This document shows positions 12,092 to 19,023 of a stretch of 19,023 nucleotides of DNA, piece after piece. The position numbers and the translations under genes are program-made. Within the stretch, counting starts at the first letter, position 1. Each line of letters begins with the position of its first letter. Under the pieces are notes generated by a model. It was given only the letters and a program-made list of their open reading frames with translations, was not told the DNA's origin and did no database searches. The stretch covers positions 1-19,023 of the forward strand of contig JADHRO010000009.1 in the NCBI GenBank assembly GCA_016777395.1, in the 5' to 3' direction. The DNA comes from Chitinophagales bacterium. Its GTDB lineage: Bacteria > Bacteroidota > Bacteroidia > Chitinophagales > UBA8649.

Positions 12092-14611
12092 TTATCTCTC
12101 GATGATTACTTTTTTCGTAATCAATCCATTTTGAGTTGCAAGCTGCACTAAATAGATGCCTTGACTAAGTTCACTAAGATTTACCTCTAAAATGATATGC
12201 TCTGCTGAATGCTTATAGGTTTCAAGAATTTGCCCTTGCATATCAACAATACTCACCAAAACATCTTCATTTACAGCACTTAAGTCAAGGTTAAATCTAC
12301 CAGTACTCGGGTTAGGATAAAGCACAAAGTCTATTGCATTAATCGGTTTGATTCCCACTGCAGGCTGGTAAGTTGTATCCGTATTGAAAGGGGCATTTCT
12401 AAATGAAATCAAATGTGACTTAACGATTAAATGCGGATTGAATCCGTCGTCACAGTTAGTGCATGTTGTGCCTGATATGCATCCAGGATTGTTTGGATGG
12501 CATAAATCTACATAGTCTTCGTCAAAGATATATTTTAGCTCTATAGGGGTATTAGAAATATATGGGGTCATATCATAATCAAACCATTGGGCAATACTAC
12601 CAGGGCACCAACCTGCTCTGTCGTATATCCATGTCCCATTTTGCGGACTACAAGCATCTGGATTAGGATTGCAATCATTCCAATTGTCTTGAGAAAATGT
12701 TTCAACTCCACCCACCCAAATGTGATGCTCATCTCGATGGAATTCAGCAGCATTTCCAGTGTTGTTAGCTCCCCAACCATGTCCAGTTGATACCAGTTTT
12801 AAGGCAGAAGCCTCCACACCATTTTCGTAAGAAAAGTCATAGATTTCGCAAGGTTGTAGGTCTGCCATGTTACCAAAGTCATAGGTTTCGCTCCATAACT
12901 TATCTATTTTACTATATGCCTGTTCGGGTATACCAGCATTATATGCTAAGTTTAAGCTGTACAAAAAACCATTCCCTTGCGTGCCTAAATTCCCTCGAAA
13001 AGTTACTTTACCTTGCAGCAGCGACATAAAATCGCTCAAATCAATATTGTGGGAACAGGCTACTCCATATGGGGTTAAGTATCTTATAATCTCGTACCAT
13101 TCTCCGTTATGGCCTTTAACGCTTAAACTTGAAACACGGTCCCATGGATCGCACCCTCCAGGAGGACAATCAATACTCAAGGTAGCATATATCGAATCAA
13201 AAGCCCCCACATAGCTAGGTAGCGTAGCTTCTACATCTTCGGTGTAATTGTCTAAATCTAACCACAGGTCATCAAATGCGTCGATACTAAGGTTGCTTGC
13301 TGAGGAGCTTATGTTGAAATCAATGGATTGAGTAACAGATCCTCCATAATTGTTGGCAGCTCTTACTTCAAAGGTATGCGTGCCATAAGCCTCGGGTGTC
13401 CACCATGCCGTATAATGCTTATTTCCCCAATCTTTCAATCCAAGGTTTATGCCATCCACTGAAAAATATACGGCATTGACATCAAAAAGATTGTCGAAGT
13501 CAATATCTATGATTGCTGCAAGCTCAATGGGCATAAAGTTCATCATGTAAAAATTGCCTGCTATGGGGTTTCGAATATCGATATTTGGCACATTGCTTAA
13601 TGCGTCAATGACCATAAATGAAGATTCAATAGGAACCGCTGGATTATAGGAGATATCTCCATCTTGCTTGGCTCTAACAACAACTTCTCCCGAAGTCCCT
13701 GACAAGGTAATTGTAGATCCGCTCACTGATGCAGGCCCACTTACCACCTCAAAACTAACAGATAAACCTGAAGTGCTATTCGCATTTATTGAAAACGGAG
13801 CATCTAAACTTACTTTATTATCAATTTGAGGAAAACTTATCGCCTGCTCTCCGATGTCTAGTGTCCCGCTAAAATTTGAACTATCGCCTAATAATTCTAG
13901 GTGCATTAATTGTGCATTTCTGGTTCCGTTACCGGTTAAAGATTCCAATTCCAATATGCTTGTGTTATTACTATTCGGAAAGCCATGGTCAAATTTATAG
14001 TAAAGAACTAAATCTGTTTCATCGCCTTGAAGCTCATTTGCCATCATATTGTTTAGATCAGTCGAAGAAAGTGCTTTAGTCCACAAGGATACCTCATCAG
14101 CTCGACCTGGATAGACGAAGTTAAATCCGCCCTCCAGGCTTTTACCTATCGCAAAAGGTTTGTCGATAGAGCTAATCACACCACTTGCAGAGCTGCTTCC
14201 TATCGAAACTCCATCTATAAATAATTCTATACTTGTACCATTATAGACTAAGGCAATATGTTGCCATTGATTGGGGATGATTGTTCCCGCTGGACCAACA
14301 ACTTCATGCAGACCTGTGTTGGTCAATAATCGGCATTCCAAAGCCCCTCCACCAAGTTGCAAAATATAGAAGCCTCCTGTTCCCGTGCCATTGCCGCGAA
14401 TGCCCATCATCCCAGCTCCGTATTGATGTCGATCTGCATTAAACCAACCCGCCATACTGATTGCATTCTTATTCGCAATTAGTTGAACAGCAGAATCTAA
14501 GACGACATAATCATTGTTGCCGTCAAAATGTAAATGTTGATTGCTTTGCGCTTGAGCGATTTCAGTTAAGCTTACAATAACTAGAAATACGAATTGGAAT
14601 ATATTTTTCAT
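12092..14611 (-). CDS. Secreted LamG / Ig-like / PNGase F-like protein with T9SS sorting domain
   Basis: This 839-residue protein has a signal peptide (1-21, cleavage after AQA). A LamG/concanavalin-like domain (about 25-210) starts LHFDGNNDYVVLD and contains QWQHIALVYNG and LFIDG. An Ig-like stretch spans about 255-435. A region at about 455-735 resembles peptide-N-glycosidase F, with CDPWDR (487-492), GEWYEIIRYLTPYG (503-516), AAEFHRDEHHIW (621-632) and DRAGWCPG (664-671). A type A Por/T9SS sorting domain (763-839) runs from FVLYPNPSTGRFNL to the final KKVIIER. It should be exported to the cell surface or medium. PNGase F cleaves N-glycans from asparagine. Asp491 and Glu623 match the enzyme's Asp60 and Glu206, but the third acidic residue seems absent, so activity is uncertain. 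Confidence 0.85.
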   Translation of the reverse strand: MKNIFQFVFLVIVSLTEIAQAQSNQHLHFDGNNDYVVLDSAVQLIANKNAISMAGWFNADRHQYGAGMMGIRGNGTGTGGFYILQLGGGALECRLLTNTGLHEVVGPAGTIIPNQWQHIALVYNGTSIELFIDGVSIGSSSASGVISSIDKPFAIGKSLEGGFNFVYPGRADEVSLWTKALSSTDLNNMMANELQGDETDLVLYYKFDHGFPNSNNTSILELESLTGNGTRNAQLMHLELLGDSSNFSGTLDIGEQAISFPQIDNKVSLDAPFSINANSTSGLSVSFEVVSGPASVSGSTITLSGTSGEVVVRAKQDGDISYNPAVPIESSFMVIDALSNVPNIDIRNPIAGNFYMMNFMPIELAAIIDIDFDNLFDVNAVYFSVDGINLGLKDWGNKHYTAWWTPEAYGTHTFEVRAANNYGGSVTQSIDFNISSSASNLSIDAFDDLWLDLDNYTEDVEATLPSYVGAFDSIYATLSIDCPPGGCDPWDRVSSLSVKGHNGEWYEIIRYLTPYGVACSHNIDLSDFMSLLQGKVTFRGNLGTQGNGFLYSLNLAYNAGIPEQAYSKIDKLWSETYDFGNMADLQPCEIYDFSYENGVEASALKLVSTGHGWGANNTGNAAEFHRDEHHIWVGGVETFSQDNWNDCNPNPDACSPQNGTWIYDRAGWCPGSIAQWFDYDMTPYISNTPIELKYIFDEDYVDLCHPNNPGCISGTTCTNCDDGFNPHLIVKSHLISFRNAPFNTDTTYQPAVGIKPINAIDFVLYPNPSTGRFNLDLSAVNEDVLVSIVDMQGQILETYKHSAEHIILEVNLSELSQGIYLVQLATQNGLITKKVIIER

Positions 14612-14626
14612 TCATGATTATTTTTT

Positions 14627-14634
14627 CAAAAATA
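14627..14634 (-). promoter_or_regulatory. Candidate -7 element for the LamG/PNGase F-like gene
   Basis: The minus strand reads TATTTTTG, a match to TAnnTTTG, 15 bp upstream of the ATG. In this AT-rich gap a chance match is possible. No -33 element is evident at the right distance. Confidence 0.4.
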
Positions 14635-14684
14635 GCGATTATTTTATAAGTAGCATTTGTTCAGAAATTTCAAAAGAACTTGCT

Positions 14685-14692
14685 TAAATTTG
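14685..14692 (+). promoter_or_regulatory. Candidate -7 element for recQ (decides its start)
   Basis: TAAATTTG matches the -7 consensus and ends only 6 bp before ATG 14699, so the transcript may be leaderless or nearly so. It lies inside the extension that would be coding if the upstream TTG at 14657 were used, which favours 14699 as the start. No -33 element at ideal spacing was found. Confidence 0.4.
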
Positions 14693-14698
14693 AAAAGT

Positions 14699-16612
14699 AT
14701 GTTTAGTCCAGAAGACATTCTCTTAAAATATTGGGGGTTCCATACTTTTCGGCCCTTACAAAGAGAAATTATTGAAAATGTGTTGAACGGTAAAGATACG
14801 CTCGCACTGTTGCCGACAGGGGGCGGAAAATCTATCTGTTTTCAAGTCCCAGCTCTATGCCAAGAAGGTATTTGTATTGTGGTCTCTCCGCTTATTGCAC
14901 TAATGAAAGATCAAGTTCATAATCTTGCAAAAAATGGAATTTCAGCAGCTGCAATATTTTCTGGAATGAGCAAACGACAAATTGACCAGACATTGGATAA
15001 CTGTGTTTATGGGAAAGTTAAATTCCTCTATGTATCCCCTGAACGATTGCAGACAGCTATTTTTAAGGAACGAGTAAAACGTATGCAAGTCAATCTCTGG
15101 GCGATAGATGAAGCGCATTGCATATCGCAATGGGGATATGATTTTAGACCACAATACTTGCAAATTGAAGAAGTACGTTCTACTCACCCTGATGTGCCTG
15201 TTTTAGCATTAACTGCAACTGCTACACAAAATGTAGTAGGTGATATTCAAGAAAAGCTTGCATTCGAACAATGCAATTTGTTACAAGGAAGCTTTTTACG
15301 TCCAAATTTGAGTTACTCTGTCCTTTATGAGGATGCTAAATATTCCAAGTTAGTAGATATACTTCAAAAAGTAAATGGGTCTTCTATAGTCTATGTGCGC
15401 AGTAGACGCAAAGCAAAAGAAATAGCAGATTATCTCAGTCAATGTAAAATAAGCGCCACTTATTATCATGCTGGATTAAAAACGGATGAGCGAAGTATTC
15501 GGCAGAAAAATTGGTTGAATAATAAATTGCGGGTCATTGTAGCCACTAATGCTTTTGGAATGGGAATAGATAAACCCAATGTAAGGACCGTGGTTCATAT
15601 GGATATGCCCGAAAGTCCCGAAGCTTATTTTCAAGAGGCAGGTAGGGCTGGTCGAGATGGCAAAAAATCATATGCTGTTCTTCTATTCAATTTAGCAGAC
15701 AAGATGCAGGCTATGGATCGATTAGAAAATACGATGCCGAACATAGCTGAAATTAAGAAGGTTTATAATGCCTTGGGGAATTTTTTACAATTAGCAATAG
15801 GTTCAGGCTTAGAGCAAGCCTATCCATTTGATCTGGCAAGATTTTGTAAACAATATGATTTTAATGCCCTAAAGACAATCAATGCCTTGAAGTTTCTCGA
15901 ACAGGAAGAATACATTTACCTTTCAGATTCGGTATTTCAATCATCAAAAATAATGATGAAGGCCAATAAAGCTGTGCTGTATAAATTTATGGTAGAGAAT
16001 AAGCAATACGAACCCTTGATTAAATATCTGCTAAGGGCGTACAGCGGTGTTTTTGATGGGTTTACCAATATTGATGAAAAAAAGATAGGTGAAATTTTAA
16101 ATTCAAACAAAATAAAAATTGTTAAAGCCCTTAGCTTCTTAGATCAGTTAGGGATCATTCAATATGAAAAGTTTTTAGATGATACATACCTGCGCTTTTT
16201 AATGCCAAGGGTAGCTACAATTGATTTGGCCATAAGTAAGAAGAATATTGAAAAAAGGATTGCAACATATAAGGAGAAGCTTGAAGCAATGATTCAGTAT
16301 TCATCGAATAAGCATATATGTCGAAGCAATTCACTGTTGGAATATTTTGGAGAAATTAGGGGAGATAGATGCGGAATATGTGATTTTTGTGTTGGCCGAA
16401 ATAAATTGGATATTAGCGAGTTAGAATATGAAAATTTAATGAAATTAGCGAAAGAAGAGTTTGGTGATGAAGAGCATACCTTGGAGTATATTGTTTCAGC
16501 GCTTCCTTTTCCCAATAAATTAGTGCTCACTAATTTTTTAAAATGGTTGATTGATTTTGAGATTATTATTAAGCAAGAAAATGGAAAATACTTTTGGAGT
16601 CGAAAAAAATAA
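14699..16612 (+). CDS. RecQ-family ATP-dependent DNA helicase
   Basis: This is a 637-residue 3'-5' DNA helicase used in recombination and replication-fork repair. From ATG 14699, helicase domain 1 has FRPLQREII (17-25), Walker A LPTGGGKS (38-45), DEAH (137-140) and LTATAT (171-176). Domain 2 has YVRSRRKAKEIADYL (232-246), TNAFGMGIDKPNVR (283-296) and QEAGRAGRDG (312-321). Four cysteines late in the protein (541, 558, 561, 564) form a probable zinc site. This is much further from the helicase core than in E. coli RecQ, with about 200 mostly helical residues between. No HRDC domain is visible. It looks like the second RecQ type common in Bacteroidota rather than the canonical one. A longer form from TTG 14657 is less likely. 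The downstream glycosyltransferase gene overlaps its end. Confidence 0.92.
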   Translation: MFSPEDILLKYWGFHTFRPLQREIIENVLNGKDTLALLPTGGGKSICFQVPALCQEGICIVVSPLIALMKDQVHNLAKNGISAAAIFSGMSKRQIDQTLDNCVYGKVKFLYVSPERLQTAIFKERVKRMQVNLWAIDEAHCISQWGYDFRPQYLQIEEVRSTHPDVPVLALTATATQNVVGDIQEKLAFEQCNLLQGSFLRPNLSYSVLYEDAKYSKLVDILQKVNGSSIVYVRSRRKAKEIADYLSQCKISATYYHAGLKTDERSIRQKNWLNNKLRVIVATNAFGMGIDKPNVRTVVHMDMPESPEAYFQEAGRAGRDGKKSYAVLLFNLADKMQAMDRLENTMPNIAEIKKVYNALGNFLQLAIGSGLEQAYPFDLARFCKQYDFNALKTINALKFLEQEEYIYLSDSVFQSSKIMMKANKAVLYKFMVENKQYEPLIKYLLRAYSGVFDGFTNIDEKKIGEILNSNKIKIVKALSFLDQLGIIQYEKFLDDTYLRFLMPRVATIDLAISKKNIEKRIATYKEKLEAMIQYSSNKHICRSNSLLEYFGEIRGDRCGICDFCVGRNKLDISELEYENLMKLAKEEFGDEEHTLEYIVSALPFPNKLVLTNFLKWLIDFEIIIKQENGKYFWSRKK

Positions 16613-17676
16613 TTTTATTAGCTAGTAGTGATATTAACTATGACCAGCGCTTGCAGAAGATTGCATCATCTTTGATGAGATTTAAAAAAAATGTACTGCT
16701 TATTGGTCGAAAAAAGTACAGTGCTGAAGCATTGCAAGTTCAAAACTATCAGCAGGATAGGGTTCAATGTCTCATAAATAGAGGCATGTTGTTTTACCTA
16801 GAATTGAATTTTCGATTATTTTTTCGGGTCCTTGGAAAGAAGGTTGATGTGGTTTGCGCTAATGACCCGGATACCTTGCTTGCCGCATTAATGATTAAAT
16901 GGTTTTGTCGGGCTGAATTAATCTATGATGCCCATGAATATTTTATTGAAGTTCCAGAATTATCGGGAAAAGTTTTTAAGCAGAAAATTTGGAGTAGTAT
17001 CGAGAGATTTGGCGTCAAGCATGCGTCAAAATGCTATACTGTAAATGGAAGCTTGGCTAAATTGTTTGGAGAAAAGTTCGGAAAACCATTTAGCGTGGTG
17101 AAGAATGTCCCAGTTGCAAGTAAGCAAGCAATTGATGCGGATAAATCGGATGTGATCTTGTATCAGGGCGCTTTGAATAAGGGAAGAGGCTTGGAAGCAT
17201 TGCTGCAAGCAATGCTGCAAGTCAATGCGCATCTTGTATTAGTAGGGAGGGGAGATATCGAAACTGACCTGCATCAATTAGTTCAATCTCTACAAATTCA
17301 AGATAAAGTAAGTTTTAAAGGTTACGTTTTACCTGCAGAACTGAAGCAACTTACGGCAAGCGCATACATTGGGGTGAACTTACTCGAAGGAAGTAGCCTA
17401 AATTATCATTATTCTTTAGCAAACAAGTTTTTCGATTATATGCATGCAGGTGTTCCCAGTATTAATATGAATTTTCCCGAGTATGCAAAAATACATAAGA
17501 AGGCAGCAACAGGAATTTTAATTGAAAACTTGAACCCTGAGGAGGTGAGCAGAGCTATTAATACCTTGATTAAAGATCAACAATTGTATAATAAATTTCG
17601 AGGCAATTGTATACAATTAAGTAAGCGATATAACTGGGAAGAAGAAGAAAAAATACTAATTAATATTTATACTTAA
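16594..17676 (+). CDS. GT4-type glycosyltransferase
   Basis: This is a 360-residue protein with the two Rossmann-like domains of GT-B enzymes. The N-terminal half starts KKIILLASSDINYDQRLQKIASSL, where the D-x3-DxR pattern is typical, and contains VVCANDPDTLLAALM and LIYDAHEYFIEVPEL (109-123). The C-terminal half begins ILYQGALNKGRGLEALLQAM (188-207) and has LVLVGRG and SLANKFFDYMHAGVPSI (274-290), the nucleotide-sugar binding region. Asp281 sits where most relatives have Glu. The start is TTG 16594, inside the last codons of recQ in another frame; the next ATG (16675) would remove the first conserved strand. It probably adds a sugar to a surface glycan, but donor and acceptor are unknown. 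It may be cotranscribed with recQ. Confidence 0.87.
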   Translation: MESKKIILLASSDINYDQRLQKIASSLMRFKKNVLLIGRKKYSAEALQVQNYQQDRVQCLINRGMLFYLELNFRLFFRVLGKKVDVVCANDPDTLLAALMIKWFCRAELIYDAHEYFIEVPELSGKVFKQKIWSSIERFGVKHASKCYTVNGSLAKLFGEKFGKPFSVVKNVPVASKQAIDADKSDVILYQGALNKGRGLEALLQAMLQVNAHLVLVGRGDIETDLHQLVQSLQIQDKVSFKGYVLPAELKQLTASAYIGVNLLEGSSLNYHYSLANKFFDYMHAGVPSINMNFPEYAKIHKKAATGILIENLNPEEVSRAINTLIKDQQLYNKFRGNCIQLSKRYNWEEEEKILINIYT

Positions 17677-18029
17677 TCATCCACAAAGAAGAATGCATCT
17701 TCGATGTGTTCAAGTGAATGTATTTTGCTTAAAGCAATAATATCGAATCTAACTTCTCCCTCCCATTTATTCTCAGCTATCCAGTAACTAGCAGCAAGCA
17801 TTATTCTTTTTTGCTGCGCCTCATTAACAAAGTCCTCGGGGTGGCCAAAATCATTTCTACTTCTTAATTTTACCTCTACAAAAACGATGGTTTTTTCCTT
17901 CTTCGCGATAAGGTCTATTTCAAAATGACTATACCTGTAGTTTTGCGCGATTATTGAATAACCACAGGCGCTAAGAAAATGTGCTGACTGCTTTTCTGCT
18001 GCTTTTCCTAAGTCATTGTGTTTAGCCAT
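17673..18029 (-). CDS. yraN: YraN/UPF0102 family endonuclease-like protein
   Basis: This is a 118-residue protein of the UPF0102 (YraN) family, which has a PD-(D/E)xK nuclease-like fold but no settled function. The family signature is visible as NYRYSHFEIDLIAKK (Glu37, Asp39) and VFVEVKLRSRNDFGHPED (Glu52 and Lys54), followed by the Lys/Arg helix INEAQQKR-like segment and VRFDIIAL. The frame is open to 18092, but ATG 18029 (MAKHNDLGKAAEKQSAHFL) matches the usual family start, so the extra 21 residues are probably not translated. Its stop overlaps that of the convergent glycosyltransferase in a shared TTAA (17673-17676). It is divergent from the isomerase gene. Confidence 0.9.
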   Translation of the reverse strand: MAKHNDLGKAAEKQSAHFLSACGYSIIAQNYRYSHFEIDLIAKKEKTIVFVEVKLRSRNDFGHPEDFVNEAQQKRIMLAASYWIAENKWEGEVRFDIIALSKIHSLEHIEDAFFFVDD

Positions 18030-18106
18030 AAAACTAATGTACAAATAAACCACATAATTTGGCATTGTGCTTATTTGGCTATTACTTTGCACATCAAATA
18101 AAGTTT

Positions 18107-19023
18107 ATGGAAAAATTAATTGAGAATTTTGCGGAACAGATGAAAACGGCTCTGGAAATTGGAGAGGCCTATAGCTTTAAAACAAGTCCAAAACAATTTT
18201 CTAATGTAGTGATATGTGGACTAGGAGGATCAGGGATTGGTGGTAGCCTTATCAAAGACGCAACCATCAATGAAATTAATATCCCAGTGAATACGGTAAA
18301 TGGGTACTTTTTACCGGCTTTTGCTGGTGAGGGTAGTTTGATTATAATCTCATCCTACAGCGGAAATACAGAAGAAGCTTTACATTGTTTGGAGGAAGCA
18401 TTGAAGAGAGATGCAACGATTTGCGCAATTACATCAAATGGTAAAGTAAAGGAACTGAGTCAAAAACATGGTTTTGATTGCATTTTTATTCCTGGAGGAA
18501 ATCCTCCACGCTCCACGCTAGGAATGTCTGCAACACAGTTGCTATATATTTTAAATTATTTTGAATTAATCTCAGATACATTTAAAAATGATTTAAGAAA
18601 AACGATCAATTTAATCAGCGCAGACAGGAACAATATCAAGAAAATTGCTAATGAATTAGCTCAAGGTATTTATAATAAAATTCCCGTCTTATATAGCTCA
18701 GACCATATAGAATCTGTAACTATTCGATGGCGTCAACAAATTAACGAAAATGGAAAGCAGTTATGTTGGCACCATGTGCTACCTGAGATGAACCATAACG
18801 AATTAGTCGGTTGGCGAGATAAGAATGAAGACTTAGCCGTAGTATTTTTAAGGAATGATAATGATTTCGCTAAAGTTGCCAAGCGTATGGATTTAAACAA
18901 AGAAGTTTATAAAACTTGTACACCACATATACATGAAATTTGGTCTAAAGGTGAAAGCTTCTTAGAAAGAGCGATATATCTAATTCATCTTGGTGATTGG
19001 CTGACGCTCTATTTGTCTCACTT
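18107..19023 (+). CDS. Bifunctional phosphoglucose/phosphomannose isomerase, 3' end cut off by the window
   Basis: 305 residues are visible before the window ends; the family is about 320-330 residues, so only the last few tens are missing. It is a two-SIS-domain isomerase interconverting glucose-6-phosphate or mannose-6-phosphate with fructose-6-phosphate. The first SIS domain has VVICGLGGSGIGGSL (34-48) and SSYSGNTEEAL (82-92), which bind the phosphosugar, and PPRSTLGMSATQLL (133-146), typical of this family. The second has the PEMNHNELVGW motif (226-236), with Glu227 and His230 in the active-site region, and THIHEIWSKG-like residues near 272-283. It starts 77 bp upstream-divergent from yraN. 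Nothing in the visible part is broken. Confidence 0.92.
   Translation, partial: MEKLIENFAEQMKTALEIGEAYSFKTSPKQFSNVVICGLGGSGIGGSLIKDATINEINIPVNTVNGYFLPAFAGEGSLIIISSYSGNTEEALHCLEEALKRDATICAITSNGKVKELSQKHGFDCIFIPGGNPPRSTLGMSATQLLYILNYFELISDTFKNDLRKTINLISADRNNIKKIANELAQGIYNKIPVLYSSDHIESVTIRWRQQINENGKQLCWHHVLPEMNHNELVGWRDKNEDLAVVFLRNDNDFAKVAKRMDLNKEVYKTCTPHIHEIWSKGESFLERAIYLIHLGDWLTLYLSH

Noticed and set aside
12568..13214. Several open frames on both strands inside the LamG/PNGase F-like gene
   Set aside because: They lie wholly within a long coding region with strong domain evidence and show no family resemblance.
14657..14698. A RecQ start at TTG 14657
   Set aside because: RecQ proteins begin close to the FRPLQ motif, ATG 14699 fits this, and a -7 promoter box overlaps the proposed extension.
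18030..18092. A 21-residue N-terminal extension of the YraN protein
   Set aside because: The residues are not typical of the family, while MAKHNDLGKAAEKQ at 18029 is. The extension would also use up nearly all of the shared upstream region with the isomerase gene.

Overview
The window is about 19 kb of AT-rich chromosome from a member of the Bacteroidota, most likely a Flavobacteriales-type organism. The signs are a secreted protein with a C-terminal type IX secretion (Por) sorting domain, several copies of the Bacteroidota promoter -7 element (TAnnTTTG) with almost no Shine-Dalgarno sequences, a DUF4293 protein beside truA, and a bactofilin-AtpZ pair. I see no insertion sequence, phage gene, CRISPR array or integrase. 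Most genes are core housekeeping genes, packed tightly and often overlapping by a few bases.

Layout. Positions 1-774 (+) hold the end of a bactofilin gene, an AtpZ-like two-helix protein and a four-helix AtpI-like protein. This is the usual head of a Bacteroidota F-type ATP synthase operon, but atpB does not follow. Positions 764-5107 (-) are one lipid/translation cluster, transcribed yceD(DUF177)-rpmF-fabH-efp-accB-accC. It supplies ribosomal protein L32, the fatty-acid initiation enzyme, elongation factor P and two acetyl-CoA carboxylase subunits. A roughly 60-nt imperfect hairpin lies between accB and accC. Position 5318 onward (+) encodes an OmpA-like lipoprotein; it shares a perfect bidirectional terminator with convergent htpG (6215-8092, -). 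Upstream of htpG is an inverted repeat that could be a heat-shock operator.

Positions 8347-10889 (-) hold an ABC exporter half-transporter and truA, with DUF4293 divergent (11069-11458, +). A small serine-rich lipoprotein and a tRNA-Arg(UCU) gene with its own promoter and terminator follow. Positions 12092-14611 (-) encode the most distinctive protein here: signal peptide, LamG lectin-like domain, Ig-like region, a domain resembling peptide-N-glycosidase F, and a T9SS sorting domain. Divergent from it is a RecQ-family helicase (14699-16612, +) overlapped by a GT4-type glycosyltransferase (16594-17676, +). That gene meets a YraN-family gene (-) stop codon to stop codon. The window ends inside a bifunctional phosphoglucose/phosphomannose isomerase gene (18107 onward, +).

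No new multi-gene system is evident. The items most worth following are the LamG-PNGase F-like secreted protein, whose active site looks partly altered, the structured accB-accC spacer, the htpG upstream repeat, and the ATP-synthase accessory genes without the rest of their operon.
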